Origin: Sediminibacterium sp. FEMGT703S
Lineage (GTDB): Bacteria; Bacteroidota; Bacteroidia; Chitinophagales; Chitinophagaceae
Length of the DNA stretch: 64,000 bases
Direction: 5' to 3'
NCBI GenBank assembly: GCA_002786355.1
Contig: PGCO01000008.1
Location: forward strand, 1 to 64,000
Part shown: in pieces, positions 19,501-27,699 of the stretch
How the letters are laid out: each line of letters opens with the position of its first letter
Position numbering within the stretch: the first letter of the stretch is position 1
Translations under genes and position numbers: made by a program
Notes under the pieces: generated by a model
What the model saw: the letters and a program-made list of their open reading frames with translations, nothing else
Databases searched by the model: none
What the model was told of the DNA's origin: nothing

Positions 19501-19668
19501 AGTTTCCGCTTTTTTGCCCAAGTGTTCAATGCCTTTACCCTAACTGGATATCGCGGTTATGATCCTGAAATATCCTCAAATGGTAATGGAAATGGTAACC
19601 CAAGTGTAGACAGAAACTCTGTACCACAAGCAAGAAGCATCAATTTCGGAATCAATGTTGGATTTTAA
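16522..19668 (+). CDS. SusC/RagA-type TonB-linked outer membrane transporter (first pair)
   Basis: 1048 residues. Signal peptide about 1-23 (cleavage after AYA). A carboxypeptidase-regulatory-like domain (VTGKVTDEKGVPLSGV, to about 105) is followed by the SusC signature region (LDEVVVVGYGTVKKRDLTG), the plug domain ending near ILKDAAASAIYGSRA, and a beta-barrel to the C-terminal FGINVGF, whose last residue is the aromatic needed for assembly. With the SusD-like lipoprotein 19 bp downstream it forms an outer-membrane uptake complex. No glycoside hydrolase, sensor or sigma gene adjoins, so the substrate is unknown. A second ATG at 16528 would shorten it by two residues. Confidence 0.95.
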   Translation: MLMRKLVVLLTFALCFLTQAYAQTARTVTGKVTDEKGVPLSGVTVSAIGADTKSVTDATGAFSIQLPSKSKSLRFSYVGFDNQDITVTGTNLMVKLKSEDKSLDEVVVVGYGTVKKRDLTGNISTINGDKVRDQPVQSFDQALSGRAAGVNITIPNGVVNNPPVIRIRGVNSISLSSFPLVVIDGIPTFTGDVGNGPSNNPLGDINPADIESVDILKDAAASAIYGSRASAGVLLITTKKGKQGRAKVSYDAWLGSTKPFNLIPVLNGRQYEEIKNEGLTNAGTPPNGTTRGFYPYLDNNGNPVSTNWYDVIYRTGVSQNQNLSISGANEKTSYFFSASYTNQEGMIRQNDFKRLNATMSLEHKVNDRLTIGGKFQYANTNNFGVNSGSTPGGAFATSGIGRLGFNLAPNVPVFLNNGNYNLNIPSNQIGQGANLTALQFTNPQALLDLSRFTSESDRVIANIYGNIKLAEGLNFRTTFGIDNLTTINRSFQNPVHGDGVANGGNASNTSQSYRRWNLTNVLSYNKSFGSHNLSALVGNEQQYTAQEGWGATRQGVTDPFFNEFQGGYNIIVPAGNFLSENYLVSFFGRVNYDYNKKYLLSVNVRRDGFSAFSPENKYGNFWGASAGWVLSQEKFFQKAGLDKIFSNFKLRASYGIVGNNQGISDFAFWSFFGSGLYGTNPSLAFSQAGNRDLRWETSKKTDIGLEFGLLNGRMNVEATYFMNNVDNLILAEPQAPSRGIPGNSILQNVGSMTNKGLEFTLNYKVIQNKDFTWNSSFNITTLNNKVTALAAGGADIQPATSGLERPSMIRVGQSIGSFYAVRTAGVNPANGQRIFLYRDGTQVQYNHAAPVAQRWTLLSNGAVAPRVADQANDGVMIGPALPTWTGGWENTFRYKSFDVSMLFFFSGGNYVYNGTRAGMLDQRSWNNTTDVLNRWQKPGDQTDIPRVVFGDNISNGSGVVISENIEKGDFLKLRNITVGYSLPKSITDKAGISSFRFFAQVFNAFTLTGYRGYDPEISSNGNGNGNPSVDRNSVPQARSINFGINVGF

Positions 19669-19687
19669 TTACTAAAAATTGAAGAAT

Positions 19688-21133
19688 ATGAAATTTAAAA
19701 TATTATCCCTTTCACTAATTGCTGCAGCCTTTGTAGGTTGTAGTAAAGACAAACTGGAACCAATTCCACAAACTGCACTTTCTGATGCTGTTGCTTTTAG
19801 CGATTCGTCAAGATGCGTACAGCAAGTTAATGGCGTTTATTCAGCGCTTAAAGCTGGTAATATGTATGCAGGGCGATATCAAGTCTATCAAGACGTTAGA
19901 GGCGAAGAGTTTATCAATAGAACCAATAACGCAGTTACTGCATGGTTAACTTGGCAGTTTAATTTAACGGCAAGTGCAAATGAGGTTCAAAACTTTTGGT
20001 CTGCGGCTTACACTTGTATTAACAGAACCAATGTTGTAATCGCTGGAATAGAAGGCTCGCCAATTAGTGCAACACTTAAACGTAATTTAATTGCTGAAGC
20101 TAAAGTAGTTCGTGCAAGTGCATACTTTATGTTATTGCAATTATACGCACGTCCATTTACTGATGGTAATGGTGCTAGACCGGGCGTGATTTTACGTTTA
20201 ACACCTGCTACATCTGGTGGAGATAACAATCGTGCTAGGGCAACAGTAGCAGAAGTTTACGCGCAAATCATCAAGGATTTAAATGAAGCAGAAGCTGATT
20301 TGCCATTAACTTATGGTAATGCAGAAAGAAATGTGGTACGCGCTCATCGTAATACTGCGATTGCTTTAAAAACCCGTGTTTACTTAAACATGGGTCAATT
20401 TAACAACGTGATCACCGAAGGAAATAAGATGGTACCGAATGCAGCTCCTTGGCAAGCAAGTTCTGGTGTATCCAATGCGCTTAATCCTTCTGTAGCAAAT
20501 GTTTACGCTAACTATACCAATTCTGAAATGATCTTATCAATGCCATTTACTGCATTAGATCCTCCAGGCGGTCAAAATGGATTAGGACATTACTATAACC
20601 CTGCTCCTAACGGAGGTGCTGAATTCTCCTTGAATTTAGATGCTGGTGGTATTTTTGCGAATGCTGATTGGAGATCTACTGATGCACGTAGAGGATTTTT
20701 ACAAGTTGCGTCTGGTCATACTTGGTTAAGAAAATGGCCAAACCCAGCTAACGCTGCGGATTGGAGCCCCGTAATCAGATATGCTGAAGTGATGCTTAAC
20801 CTTTCAGAAGCGCTTGCTAGAAATGCAGCTGGAACTACAGTAGATGCTCGTGCATTGGCCATTTTGAATGCTATTCGTAAGCGTTCTGATGCTACCATTC
20901 CTGATTTTGCACCTGCAACTAAAGACGAGTTGGTGAACCTTATTTTAACTGAAAGAAGAATTGAGTTATTAGGGGAGGGTTTCCGTACTTCAGATATAAT
21001 AAGAACTGGCTCTTCATTTCCTGCTAAAGGCGTAGTTGGTGCTGTTGCTCCTTCTGCGAATCAATACATCTGGCCAATTTCGATTGCCGAATTACTTGTG
21101 AACACACTTTGTGCACAGAATCCTGGCTACTAA
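19688..21133 (+). CDS. SusD/RagB-type substrate-binding lipoprotein (first pair)
   Basis: 481 residues from the ATG at 19688; a TTG three codons earlier is not needed. The lipoprotein signal ends in AAFVGC (Cys about 18). The helical N-terminal half (about 50-250) and C-terminal SusD domain are in the family order; the latter includes the segment ILNAIRKRSDATI near residue 395 and ILTERRIELLGEGFR near 425, both typical of SusD. It caps the SusC barrel at 16522-19668 and binds its ligand on the cell surface. A strong terminator follows 20 bp after the stop, ending this first operon. Confidence 0.93.
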   Translation: MKFKILSLSLIAAAFVGCSKDKLEPIPQTALSDAVAFSDSSRCVQQVNGVYSALKAGNMYAGRYQVYQDVRGEEFINRTNNAVTAWLTWQFNLTASANEVQNFWSAAYTCINRTNVVIAGIEGSPISATLKRNLIAEAKVVRASAYFMLLQLYARPFTDGNGARPGVILRLTPATSGGDNNRARATVAEVYAQIIKDLNEAEADLPLTYGNAERNVVRAHRNTAIALKTRVYLNMGQFNNVITEGNKMVPNAAPWQASSGVSNALNPSVANVYANYTNSEMILSMPFTALDPPGGQNGLGHYYNPAPNGGAEFSLNLDAGGIFANADWRSTDARRGFLQVASGHTWLRKWPNPANAADWSPVIRYAEVMLNLSEALARNAAGTTVDARALAILNAIRKRSDATIPDFAPATKDELVNLILTERRIELLGEGFRTSDIIRTGSSFPAKGVVGAVAPSANQYIWPISIAELLVNTLCAQNPGY

Positions 21134-21149
21134 ATTGAAAATGATAATA

Positions 21150-21179
21150 AAAAAGGACCCCTTTTTAGGGGTCCTTTTT
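21150..21179 (+). terminator. Rho-independent terminator after the first SusC/SusD pair
   Basis: A perfect 8-bp stem AGGACCCC (21154-21161) pairs with GGGGTCCT (21168-21175) around a 6-nt loop. The stem can be extended by A-T pairs, and a run of T follows. It starts about 20 bp after the susD stop and separates the two SusC/SusD pairs into two transcription units. Confidence 0.93.
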
Positions 21180-21369
21180 TTGTGCTCAATAAACTCAAAA
21201 AAGTTAAATAAAACGACAATTTTTGCATTTTTACGTTAAACAAATTCATTTTTATTCCTATTGGTTATAAATTTTTCGCTTTCGATTTAAAGATTTTTTA
21301 AGGATTTGACAATGATTATGAGTTAGTTAAGTATATTGCAAGGACCGAAAATTAAAAAAAAACTGCTTT

Positions 21370-24300
21370 ATGAGAAAACTCGTTATGCTCATGATGGCTT
21401 TTGTTCTGTCGCTGACATCTCTGTTGGCCCAAACCAAATCCATCACAGGAAAAGTACTAGATGACAAAGGAGCTCCAGTTCCGAATGCATCTGTATTAGT
21501 TATGGGAACGCAAGTTGGTACTACTACCAAATCAGACGGTTCCTTTTCATTAAATGTACCCGCTACAGGTAAAACACTTGTGATTACTTCTGTAAACTTC
21601 GTGAAACAAGAAGTTCGTTTGGGTGCATCCAATACTTATAGTGTTACTTTAAAAGCAAGTGCTGATGACTTGGAAGAAGTAATTGTTACTGGTTACCAGC
21701 AGCAAAAGAAACGTGAAGTGAATGCTGCTGTATCAAGAATTGATGGTAAGCAAATCGAGAACATTCCTGTTCCTTCTGTTGACCGTTTATTACAAGGTAG
21801 AGCATCTGGTGTGCAAGTAAATGCAAACAACGGTGTACCAGGTGGTGCGGTAAATATCTTGATTCGTGGTGCTGGATCTATTAACGCAGGTACTCAACCA
21901 CTTTTTGTTGTGGATGGTATTCAAATCAATGGAACTACTACTAATATTCAAACACAAACTAACCCAATTGCTTTCTTAAACCCTGATGATATTGAGTCTT
22001 TCGAAATCTTGAAAGATGCAGCTGCAACATCTATCTATGGTGCTAGAGGTGGTAACGGTGTGGTATTGATTACTACTAAAAAAGGTAAAGCTGGTAAAAA
22101 TGAAGTAATGGTAAACACTCAGTTTGGTGTGACCAGTCCTTTAAAGTTTTTTGATGTATTGAATATTTCTGAAATTACTCAAGCAAGAATTGAGGCGTTA
22201 CAGAATGCAAATCCACGAGCAACAGCGGCTGCGATAAGAGCCAATGCACTTGCTGGTCTTGGGATTAATACAGCTTTTACCGACGATCAAATTCGTGGCT
22301 TAACCAATTATGATTGGCAAGCTGCAGGTATGCAAAATGGTACTGTAAGACAAACCAATTTGTCGTTAAGAGGCGGTAATGACAAGACTACTTATTATGT
22401 TTCTGGTTCTTATAATGCAACTGAAGCAATTGTTACTCCTGTTAATTTTACGCGTGGTACTTTGTTAACTTCATTAACACATAAAGTAAGTCGCAAACTT
22501 TCGATTGAGTCTCAAATTAGCTTGAGTACGATTAGCCAGAATGGACCATTTGGTGGAGCTGGTGGTGGAGCCTTCTTAGGTAATATCGCTTTTGCTGGTC
22601 CTACTATCTTGCCTCATAACCCAATCACTAACCCTGATGGAAGCTGGTACGGTTTACCAGGAAGTGGTCAGGCAGTTGCAGGTATCTTAAGTTTCAATCC
22701 ACTTGCGGTGAATGCTTTGAATACAAACAAGCAAAGAACCAATCAAATGGTAGGTAGCTTTACAATCAACTATGAAATTGCAAAAGGACTTCGTTACCAA
22801 GGTAAATTTGGTTTAGACTATCGTTTAGTACAAACTGAATTTTATGGTGATCCTCGTTTGGATGAGTACTTAAACCGTCGTGGTTTAGGTTCTGCCAACT
22901 CTAACTGGAACACCAACTTCTTGACTTTCCATACATTAAACTACAATAAGACTTTTGGTGGTAAACACAGTGTTTCTGCTCTTGCTGGTACAGAGTACCG
23001 TAATGACGTTCTTGAGCAAATTGGTGCTTCAGCTGAAGGTTTCCCGACTCCTGATTTCAGAACCATCAATACTGCTGCTACTCCATTAGGCGCAACTGGT
23101 TTTTGGACTGGTAGCCGTGTATTCTCTATTTTTGGCCGTGTGAGCTATGAATATGATAGACGATACAGTTTTGTAGCATCAATTCGTCGTGATGGATCTT
23201 CAAGATTTGGTTCTAACAACCGTTTTGCTACTTTCCCTTCTTTCCAATTTGGTTGGAACGTGACCAATGAAAAGTTCATGTCTAAAACTTCAAATTGGTT
23301 AAATAACTTAAAAGTACGTTACTCATGGGGTCAGTCTGGTAACGACCAGATTGGTAACTTTGATGCATTAGGATTATTTGGCGGTGGTCGTCAATATGGT
23401 GGTAATCCAGGTATTTTCTACAGTCAGTTGGCTAGTCCAACCCTGCGTTGGGAGTTGAGAACAGAGAACAACTTAGGAGTTGATGTTGGTTTATTCAATG
23501 ACCGCATTACTGCTAGTGTTGATCTATATAGAAGAATCAACAGTAAATTATTATTAGGTCGTTCACTTTATGCAACAACTGGTTTTGGTTCATTTACCGA
23601 CAACGTTGGTGAAGTAACCAACGAAGGTATTGAAGCAACTGTTGGATTTAAAATCATTGATAAAGCATTTAAATGGAGAACTAATTTCATTTTTGCTTAC
23701 AATAAGAACTTTATCTCAGGTTTGTATGATGGACTTCAGGTATTACCAGGGAACAATGCTATCCGTGTAGGTGCTCCATTGGGTTCTTTCTTTGTTGCGA
23801 ACTATGCGGGTGTTAACCCTGCAACAGGTCGTGCAATGTGGTATAAAGCTGATGGTAGTTTAACTTATAACCCATTGGTTCCTGCTGATCAGCGTTTATC
23901 AGGTCAAACCATCCCTGTTTACAATGGTGGTTTTGAGAATACTTTCTCTTACAAAAACTTTGAAGCTTCTTTCTTCTTTAACTACGAATATGGCCGTACA
24001 GTTAGTGATGGTCAGGTTAACTTTATGGCTGAAGTTGGTGGACGTGCTTTCAATGGATTACAATCTATTTATGATGCACGTTGGACTAAGCCTGGTCAAA
24101 TTACCAATATTCCACGTCCATTTAACGGAAATACAGACTTCGCAAGTTCAGGTCGTTTCACTGGTCAGAATTACTTATTTAAAGCAGATTATATCCGCTT
24201 GAGAACAGTGATGCTTGCTTATAACTTCCCTAAAGAGTTGATGCAGCGTTGGAAAATGTCAATGGCTAGATTCTATATTCAAGGAACTAACCTTTGGACC

Positions 24301-24402
24301 TATACTGACTACCCTGGTTATGATCCAGAATTCGTAGGTGGTGCTACCGGTATCGTTCCTCAAAATAAGAACATCACTGTTGGTTTACAACTAAGTTTCT
24401 AA
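21370..24402 (+). CDS. SusC/RagA-type TonB-linked outer membrane transporter (second pair)
   Basis: 1010 residues. Signal peptide about 1-21 (cleavage after LLA). The carboxypeptidase-regulatory-like domain (ITGKVLDDKGAPVPNAS) is followed by the junction LEEVIVTGYQQQKKREVN, a plug ending near ILKDAAATSIYGARG, and the barrel ending in ITVGLQLSF. It differs widely from the first SusC in the barrel, so a different ligand is likely. Its own promoter must lie in the 190 bp between the terminator and the start; I see no unambiguous -33/-7 pair there. Codon use favours fewer AT-rich choices than the accessory genes, suggesting strong expression (impression, not measured). Confidence 0.95.
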   Translation: MRKLVMLMMAFVLSLTSLLAQTKSITGKVLDDKGAPVPNASVLVMGTQVGTTTKSDGSFSLNVPATGKTLVITSVNFVKQEVRLGASNTYSVTLKASADDLEEVIVTGYQQQKKREVNAAVSRIDGKQIENIPVPSVDRLLQGRASGVQVNANNGVPGGAVNILIRGAGSINAGTQPLFVVDGIQINGTTTNIQTQTNPIAFLNPDDIESFEILKDAAATSIYGARGGNGVVLITTKKGKAGKNEVMVNTQFGVTSPLKFFDVLNISEITQARIEALQNANPRATAAAIRANALAGLGINTAFTDDQIRGLTNYDWQAAGMQNGTVRQTNLSLRGGNDKTTYYVSGSYNATEAIVTPVNFTRGTLLTSLTHKVSRKLSIESQISLSTISQNGPFGGAGGGAFLGNIAFAGPTILPHNPITNPDGSWYGLPGSGQAVAGILSFNPLAVNALNTNKQRTNQMVGSFTINYEIAKGLRYQGKFGLDYRLVQTEFYGDPRLDEYLNRRGLGSANSNWNTNFLTFHTLNYNKTFGGKHSVSALAGTEYRNDVLEQIGASAEGFPTPDFRTINTAATPLGATGFWTGSRVFSIFGRVSYEYDRRYSFVASIRRDGSSRFGSNNRFATFPSFQFGWNVTNEKFMSKTSNWLNNLKVRYSWGQSGNDQIGNFDALGLFGGGRQYGGNPGIFYSQLASPTLRWELRTENNLGVDVGLFNDRITASVDLYRRINSKLLLGRSLYATTGFGSFTDNVGEVTNEGIEATVGFKIIDKAFKWRTNFIFAYNKNFISGLYDGLQVLPGNNAIRVGAPLGSFFVANYAGVNPATGRAMWYKADGSLTYNPLVPADQRLSGQTIPVYNGGFENTFSYKNFEASFFFNYEYGRTVSDGQVNFMAEVGGRAFNGLQSIYDARWTKPGQITNIPRPFNGNTDFASSGRFTGQNYLFKADYIRLRTVMLAYNFPKELMQRWKMSMARFYIQGTNLWTYTDYPGYDPEFVGGATGIVPQNKNITVGLQLSF

Positions 24403-24414
24403 ACCCCTAAATGA

Positions 24415-25941
24415 ATGAATTTTATGAAAATTATAATGAATAAATTTTTTATCACAGCGTCTTTAGTAAGTCTATTAATGACTTCCTGCTCTGACAAAGA
24501 CTTAAATGTTCTACCCAGACAGTCTATTGATGCATCTACTGCTTTAAGCTCTCCAGCGAGTGTTGACGCAGCTGTTATTGGGGTTTATGCAACCCTTAAA
24601 TCTCGTGTATTATATGGTCGTGACTTCGTTGTATACGGAGATGCATTAGGTGATAATGCAGTCGCAACCAATAAATCTGGTCGCTTAGTGGGTGAAGCCC
24701 GTAATAACGTTGGTGCTCATTATGTTAACTGGGGTACTGCTTATTCTACCATTAACGATTGTAACCTTGTATTGGATGCGATACCTCGTATGACTGCAGC
24801 TACACAGGTTCAACGTGATCGTTGGGAAGGTGAAATGCGTTTTGTACGCGCTTTGGTTTACCATGATTTAATGCGTGCTTATGCATATGACCCAACTGCT
24901 ATTTTAGATGCATCAAACCGTGGCGGTGTGGTATTAAGAAGCACTGCTGTTGATAATAAAGACACTGCAGCTGCGTTTAGACCAGCTCGTGCCTCAATTC
25001 AAGAGTGTTACAATTTTATTATCAATGATCTAACACTTTCTTCTGCTAAACTTCAGCCAGCTGGAGTTGCTCGTAACGGTGCGCCTCATTTTGCAACCCG
25101 TGCAGCTGCTCAAGCTTTATTGGCTCGCGTTCAGTTGTACAATGGTAATTACGCTGCTGCTCGTGATGCTGCAACCAATGCTTTAGGTGGTGGTGTAGGA
25201 TCTTTAACGACCGCTGCCAACCACGTTGCTGGTTGGAGAGCATCTACCAACCCTGAATCAATTTTTGAAGTGCGTTTTGCAATTGCTGCAGAAAGCTTAG
25301 GGGTAAACGAAGCACTTCAAACTACTTTAACTTCGATGGGTGCACTTGGTGCACATACTAGTAATGGTGGTTGGGGAGATTTAGCGCCTAATGCTTTACA
25401 ACTGAATGCAGTAGGTCTAACTGGTTTCCCTGCTTCACTTTCAATTCCTAATACGGTTGCACTACCTCCTTTAACAAGAACATCAGATGTGCGCAACCAA
25501 TTATATGAGTGGGGTGGACAGCGTACCAATCCTCGTTTTATTGAGTGTACAAAGTATTTCGGTAAAAGTGGTTTCTTGAACCTAGACAACGTACCTGTTT
25601 TACGTCATGCAGAAATGTTATTGATTCGTGCTGAAGCTCATTTCCGTTTAGGTGATGTTTCTTCTGCTCTAGCAGATATTAACACCCTTCGCCGTAATAG
25701 AGGTTTAACAGATGTTTCTTTAGTTGGTCCTGCTGTTTTAGAAGAAATCTTAAATCAACGTTTAGCAGAATTGGCTTTTGAAGGCCACCGATTCCATGAT
25801 TTGAAGCGTTTAGGTAGAGATATTACAAAAGATCCTAGTGTTGGATTTACTGTAAACTTCTCTGATTTCCGTATGTTGGCAAGAATTCCTGACGGTGAGT
25901 TGGTTGGAAACCCTAATATGAGACAAAACGTAGGATATTAA
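24415..25941 (+). CDS. SusD/RagB-type substrate-binding lipoprotein (second pair)
   Basis: 508 residues from the first ATG; ATGs at 24424 and 24436 give shorter signal peptides and are equally possible. The lipobox is LMTSC. The body has the SusD pattern: helical repeats in the N-terminal half (VDAAVIGVYATLKSR, RFVRALVYHDLMRAYAY) and, near the C-terminus, INTLRRNRGLTDV and EEILNQRLAELAFEGHRFHDLKR, the usual last helical motif. It works with the SusC encoded 12 bp upstream. The small lipoprotein gene follows after 21 bp. Confidence 0.93.
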   Translation: MNFMKIIMNKFFITASLVSLLMTSCSDKDLNVLPRQSIDASTALSSPASVDAAVIGVYATLKSRVLYGRDFVVYGDALGDNAVATNKSGRLVGEARNNVGAHYVNWGTAYSTINDCNLVLDAIPRMTAATQVQRDRWEGEMRFVRALVYHDLMRAYAYDPTAILDASNRGGVVLRSTAVDNKDTAAAFRPARASIQECYNFIINDLTLSSAKLQPAGVARNGAPHFATRAAAQALLARVQLYNGNYAAARDAATNALGGGVGSLTTAANHVAGWRASTNPESIFEVRFAIAAESLGVNEALQTTLTSMGALGAHTSNGGWGDLAPNALQLNAVGLTGFPASLSIPNTVALPPLTRTSDVRNQLYEWGGQRTNPRFIECTKYFGKSGFLNLDNVPVLRHAEMLLIRAEAHFRLGDVSSALADINTLRRNRGLTDVSLVGPAVLEEILNQRLAELAFEGHRFHDLKRLGRDITKDPSVGFTVNFSDFRMLARIPDGELVGNPNMRQNVGY

Positions 25942-25962
25942 TTCACCATTAAAAGAAACAAA

Positions 25963-26478
25963 ATGAAAAAATTAGTATTAAGTACCTTTATTTTAATCGC
26001 GACTTTGTTTACGATGGTGGGTTGTATCAAACAAAATACCCTCACTATGAAAGAACTTCAAGTTGAGTTTGACGCTGCATCTTGGAATGCGCGTGGCGCA
26101 GGCGTTACATGGCCTGTATTGACTCGAGTTCCTCCTTATGGCATGCCTGTTGCTGCTGCGGATCCACTAATTACAAGAGCTAGTGGTACTATTCGCTTCC
26201 GCGTTAATTTAATTGGAGCACAGCAGAGTACTGCTCAAACCATTAATTACAGCGTAGTTGCTGCATCTACTACTGCAGTTTCTGGAACCCATTTCACAAT
26301 TCCTGGAACTATCACTATCCCTGCAAATAGCAGTTTTGGTGAAGCAGTAGTTAACATCTTGAATCCAGGTGTTTCAAGTGCTACTCCTGTAAATCTGGTA
26401 TTGGAAGTGACTGGCAACAGTTTAATTAAACCAGCTACTGAAATTAATAAGATTGGATTAGTAATTAGTCAGAACTAA
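25963..26478 (+). CDS. Lipoprotein with a beta-sandwich (DUF4843/Calx-beta-like) domain
   Basis: 171 residues. The lipobox is MVGC (Cys about 21). The mature part reads as one beta-sandwich: RASGTIRFRVNLIGA, INYSVVAASTTAVSGTHFTIPG, TITIPANSSFGEAVVNIL, VNLVLEVTGNS. The phrase of the type SGTHFxxPGTITIPANSS is common in Calx-beta-like and DUF4843 lipoproteins encoded at the end of SusC/SusD operons, where they are thought to be surface-exposed accessory binding proteins. The gene is third in this operon and is followed by a bidirectional terminator. Confidence 0.72.
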   Translation: MKKLVLSTFILIATLFTMVGCIKQNTLTMKELQVEFDAASWNARGAGVTWPVLTRVPPYGMPVAAADPLITRASGTIRFRVNLIGAQQSTAQTINYSVVAASTTAVSGTHFTIPGTITIPANSSFGEAVVNILNPGVSSATPVNLVLEVTGNSLIKPATEINKIGLVISQN

Positions 26479-26494
26479 TATAATTCAGTACATA

Positions 26495-26530
26495 AAAAAA
26501 CTGCCGGCATCTAGTATGTCGGCAGTTTTT
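26495..26530. terminator. Bidirectional rho-independent terminator between convergent genes
   Basis: The arms CTGCCGGCAT (26501-26510) and ATGTCGGCAG (26516-26525) pair with one G-U. A-rich sequence lies on the left and T-rich sequence on the right, so the hairpin can stop transcription of the SusC/SusD operon and of the convergent TlpA-like operon. Confidence 0.88.
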
Positions 26531-26550
26531 ATTTTGTAGGAACTCAAGTA

Positions 26551-27690
26551 TTATTTGATTAAATCCTCTAGTGTTTTAAATAATTGCTGACCTCTTAAAT
26601 CTGATGCGATAATTTTCCCTTCAGGACTTATCAATACGTTAAAAGGAATAGCGTTGAATTGATATACATTGGGCATTTCACTCTCCCATTGCTTCAAATC
26701 ACTTACATGTTTCCAATTTAATTTATCCATTTTAATAGCGTCTAGCCAAGCTTGTTGATCATTATCTAAGGATACTCCTAAAATGGTAAAGTTTTTATTT
26801 TTAAACTGATTGTAAGCAGCAACAACATTTGGATTTTCCTTTCTACAAGGACCGCACCAACTTGCCCAAAAATCTACTAACACGTATTTTCCTTTTAAAC
26901 TACTTAGCGAAAATGGTTTTCCATCTAAATCTGGTAAAGTAATTTCAGGAGCATCTTTTCCTAATAACGCATAAGCAGGTGGAGCAGCAGGTTGTTGTTT
27001 AGCAGAAGCATTAATGAGTTCTTTAATTTTCTTTAGCCCTGTATGTTCTTTGTACTTTTCAGCTGACTCATTTACTAATGCTTTTAGTTCATCAGGCGTC
27101 ATGGTTCTCGATGCCATTCCTAACGCATAGTATCGAGCAGCAGGGCTTTCACTTTCTTTGATAAAATTACGTACCATCGTATTCATTTCTTTTACTTTGG
27201 CATCTCTAGACGTTTGAATTACTTTGAGCAAACTATCCGATTTTGGTTGAGCTTGTAAAGAGTCAATTTCCATAAATACGGCATACAATGCAGAGTCTTT
27301 TTTTCGGTAATCCTCAAATAATGTGCGCATTGCAGCAGAAGCAGGTGAATTTTTTACTTCGTATACTCTATACTTAGTAACATCTAAGTCTACTACAATT
27401 TCTTCATTGTCATTAACAATCAATACATCTGGTCCATTTTCTAAAACCAATCTGTAAAGACCTTCTTCTTTGGCTATACCCTTTAAACTAAATTTTCCAT
27501 CGGCTTGTAAGCTGATGGAATCTAAAATAATCGGTTGATCTCCACCATAAGGTAATTCCTGCAAATACACTTTAGGTGCAATGGCATTTTTGATGGTGCC
27601 CTTCACGGTAAAAGCCCCGTACTTTTTTTTCTGATCACAAGCACTAACTAATAGCGTTGTTCCCAGGAATAAGAAAATCATTTTTTTCAT
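26551..27690 (-). CDS. TlpA-like thioredoxin-fold lipoprotein with DUF4369-type N-terminus
   Basis: 379 residues from the ATG at 27690 (a TTG lies 9 bp upstream). The lipobox is LVSAC (Cys about 18). Residues about 25-120 match the beta-rich DUF4369 pattern (FTVKGTIKNAIAPKVYLQEL). A helical linker follows, and residues about 245-379 form a thioredoxin domain with the active site WASWCGPC. Such proteins are membrane-anchored thiol:disulfide reductants in the periplasm, often for cytochrome maturation or general redox repair. The gene is 9 bp downstream of gatB and ends the alaS-gatB operon. Confidence 0.9.
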   Translation of the reverse strand: MKKMIFLFLGTTLLVSACDQKKKYGAFTVKGTIKNAIAPKVYLQELPYGGDQPIILDSISLQADGKFSLKGIAKEEGLYRLVLENGPDVLIVNDNEEIVVDLDVTKYRVYEVKNSPASAAMRTLFEDYRKKDSALYAVFMEIDSLQAQPKSDSLLKVIQTSRDAKVKEMNTMVRNFIKESESPAARYYALGMASRTMTPDELKALVNESAEKYKEHTGLKKIKELINASAKQQPAAPPAYALLGKDAPEITLPDLDGKPFSLSSLKGKYVLVDFWASWCGPCRKENPNVVAAYNQFKNKNFTILGVSLDNDQQAWLDAIKMDKLNWKHVSDLKQWESEMPNVYQFNAIPFNVLISPEGKIIASDLRGQQLFKTLEDLIK

Positions 27691-27699
27691 AAGTATCAA

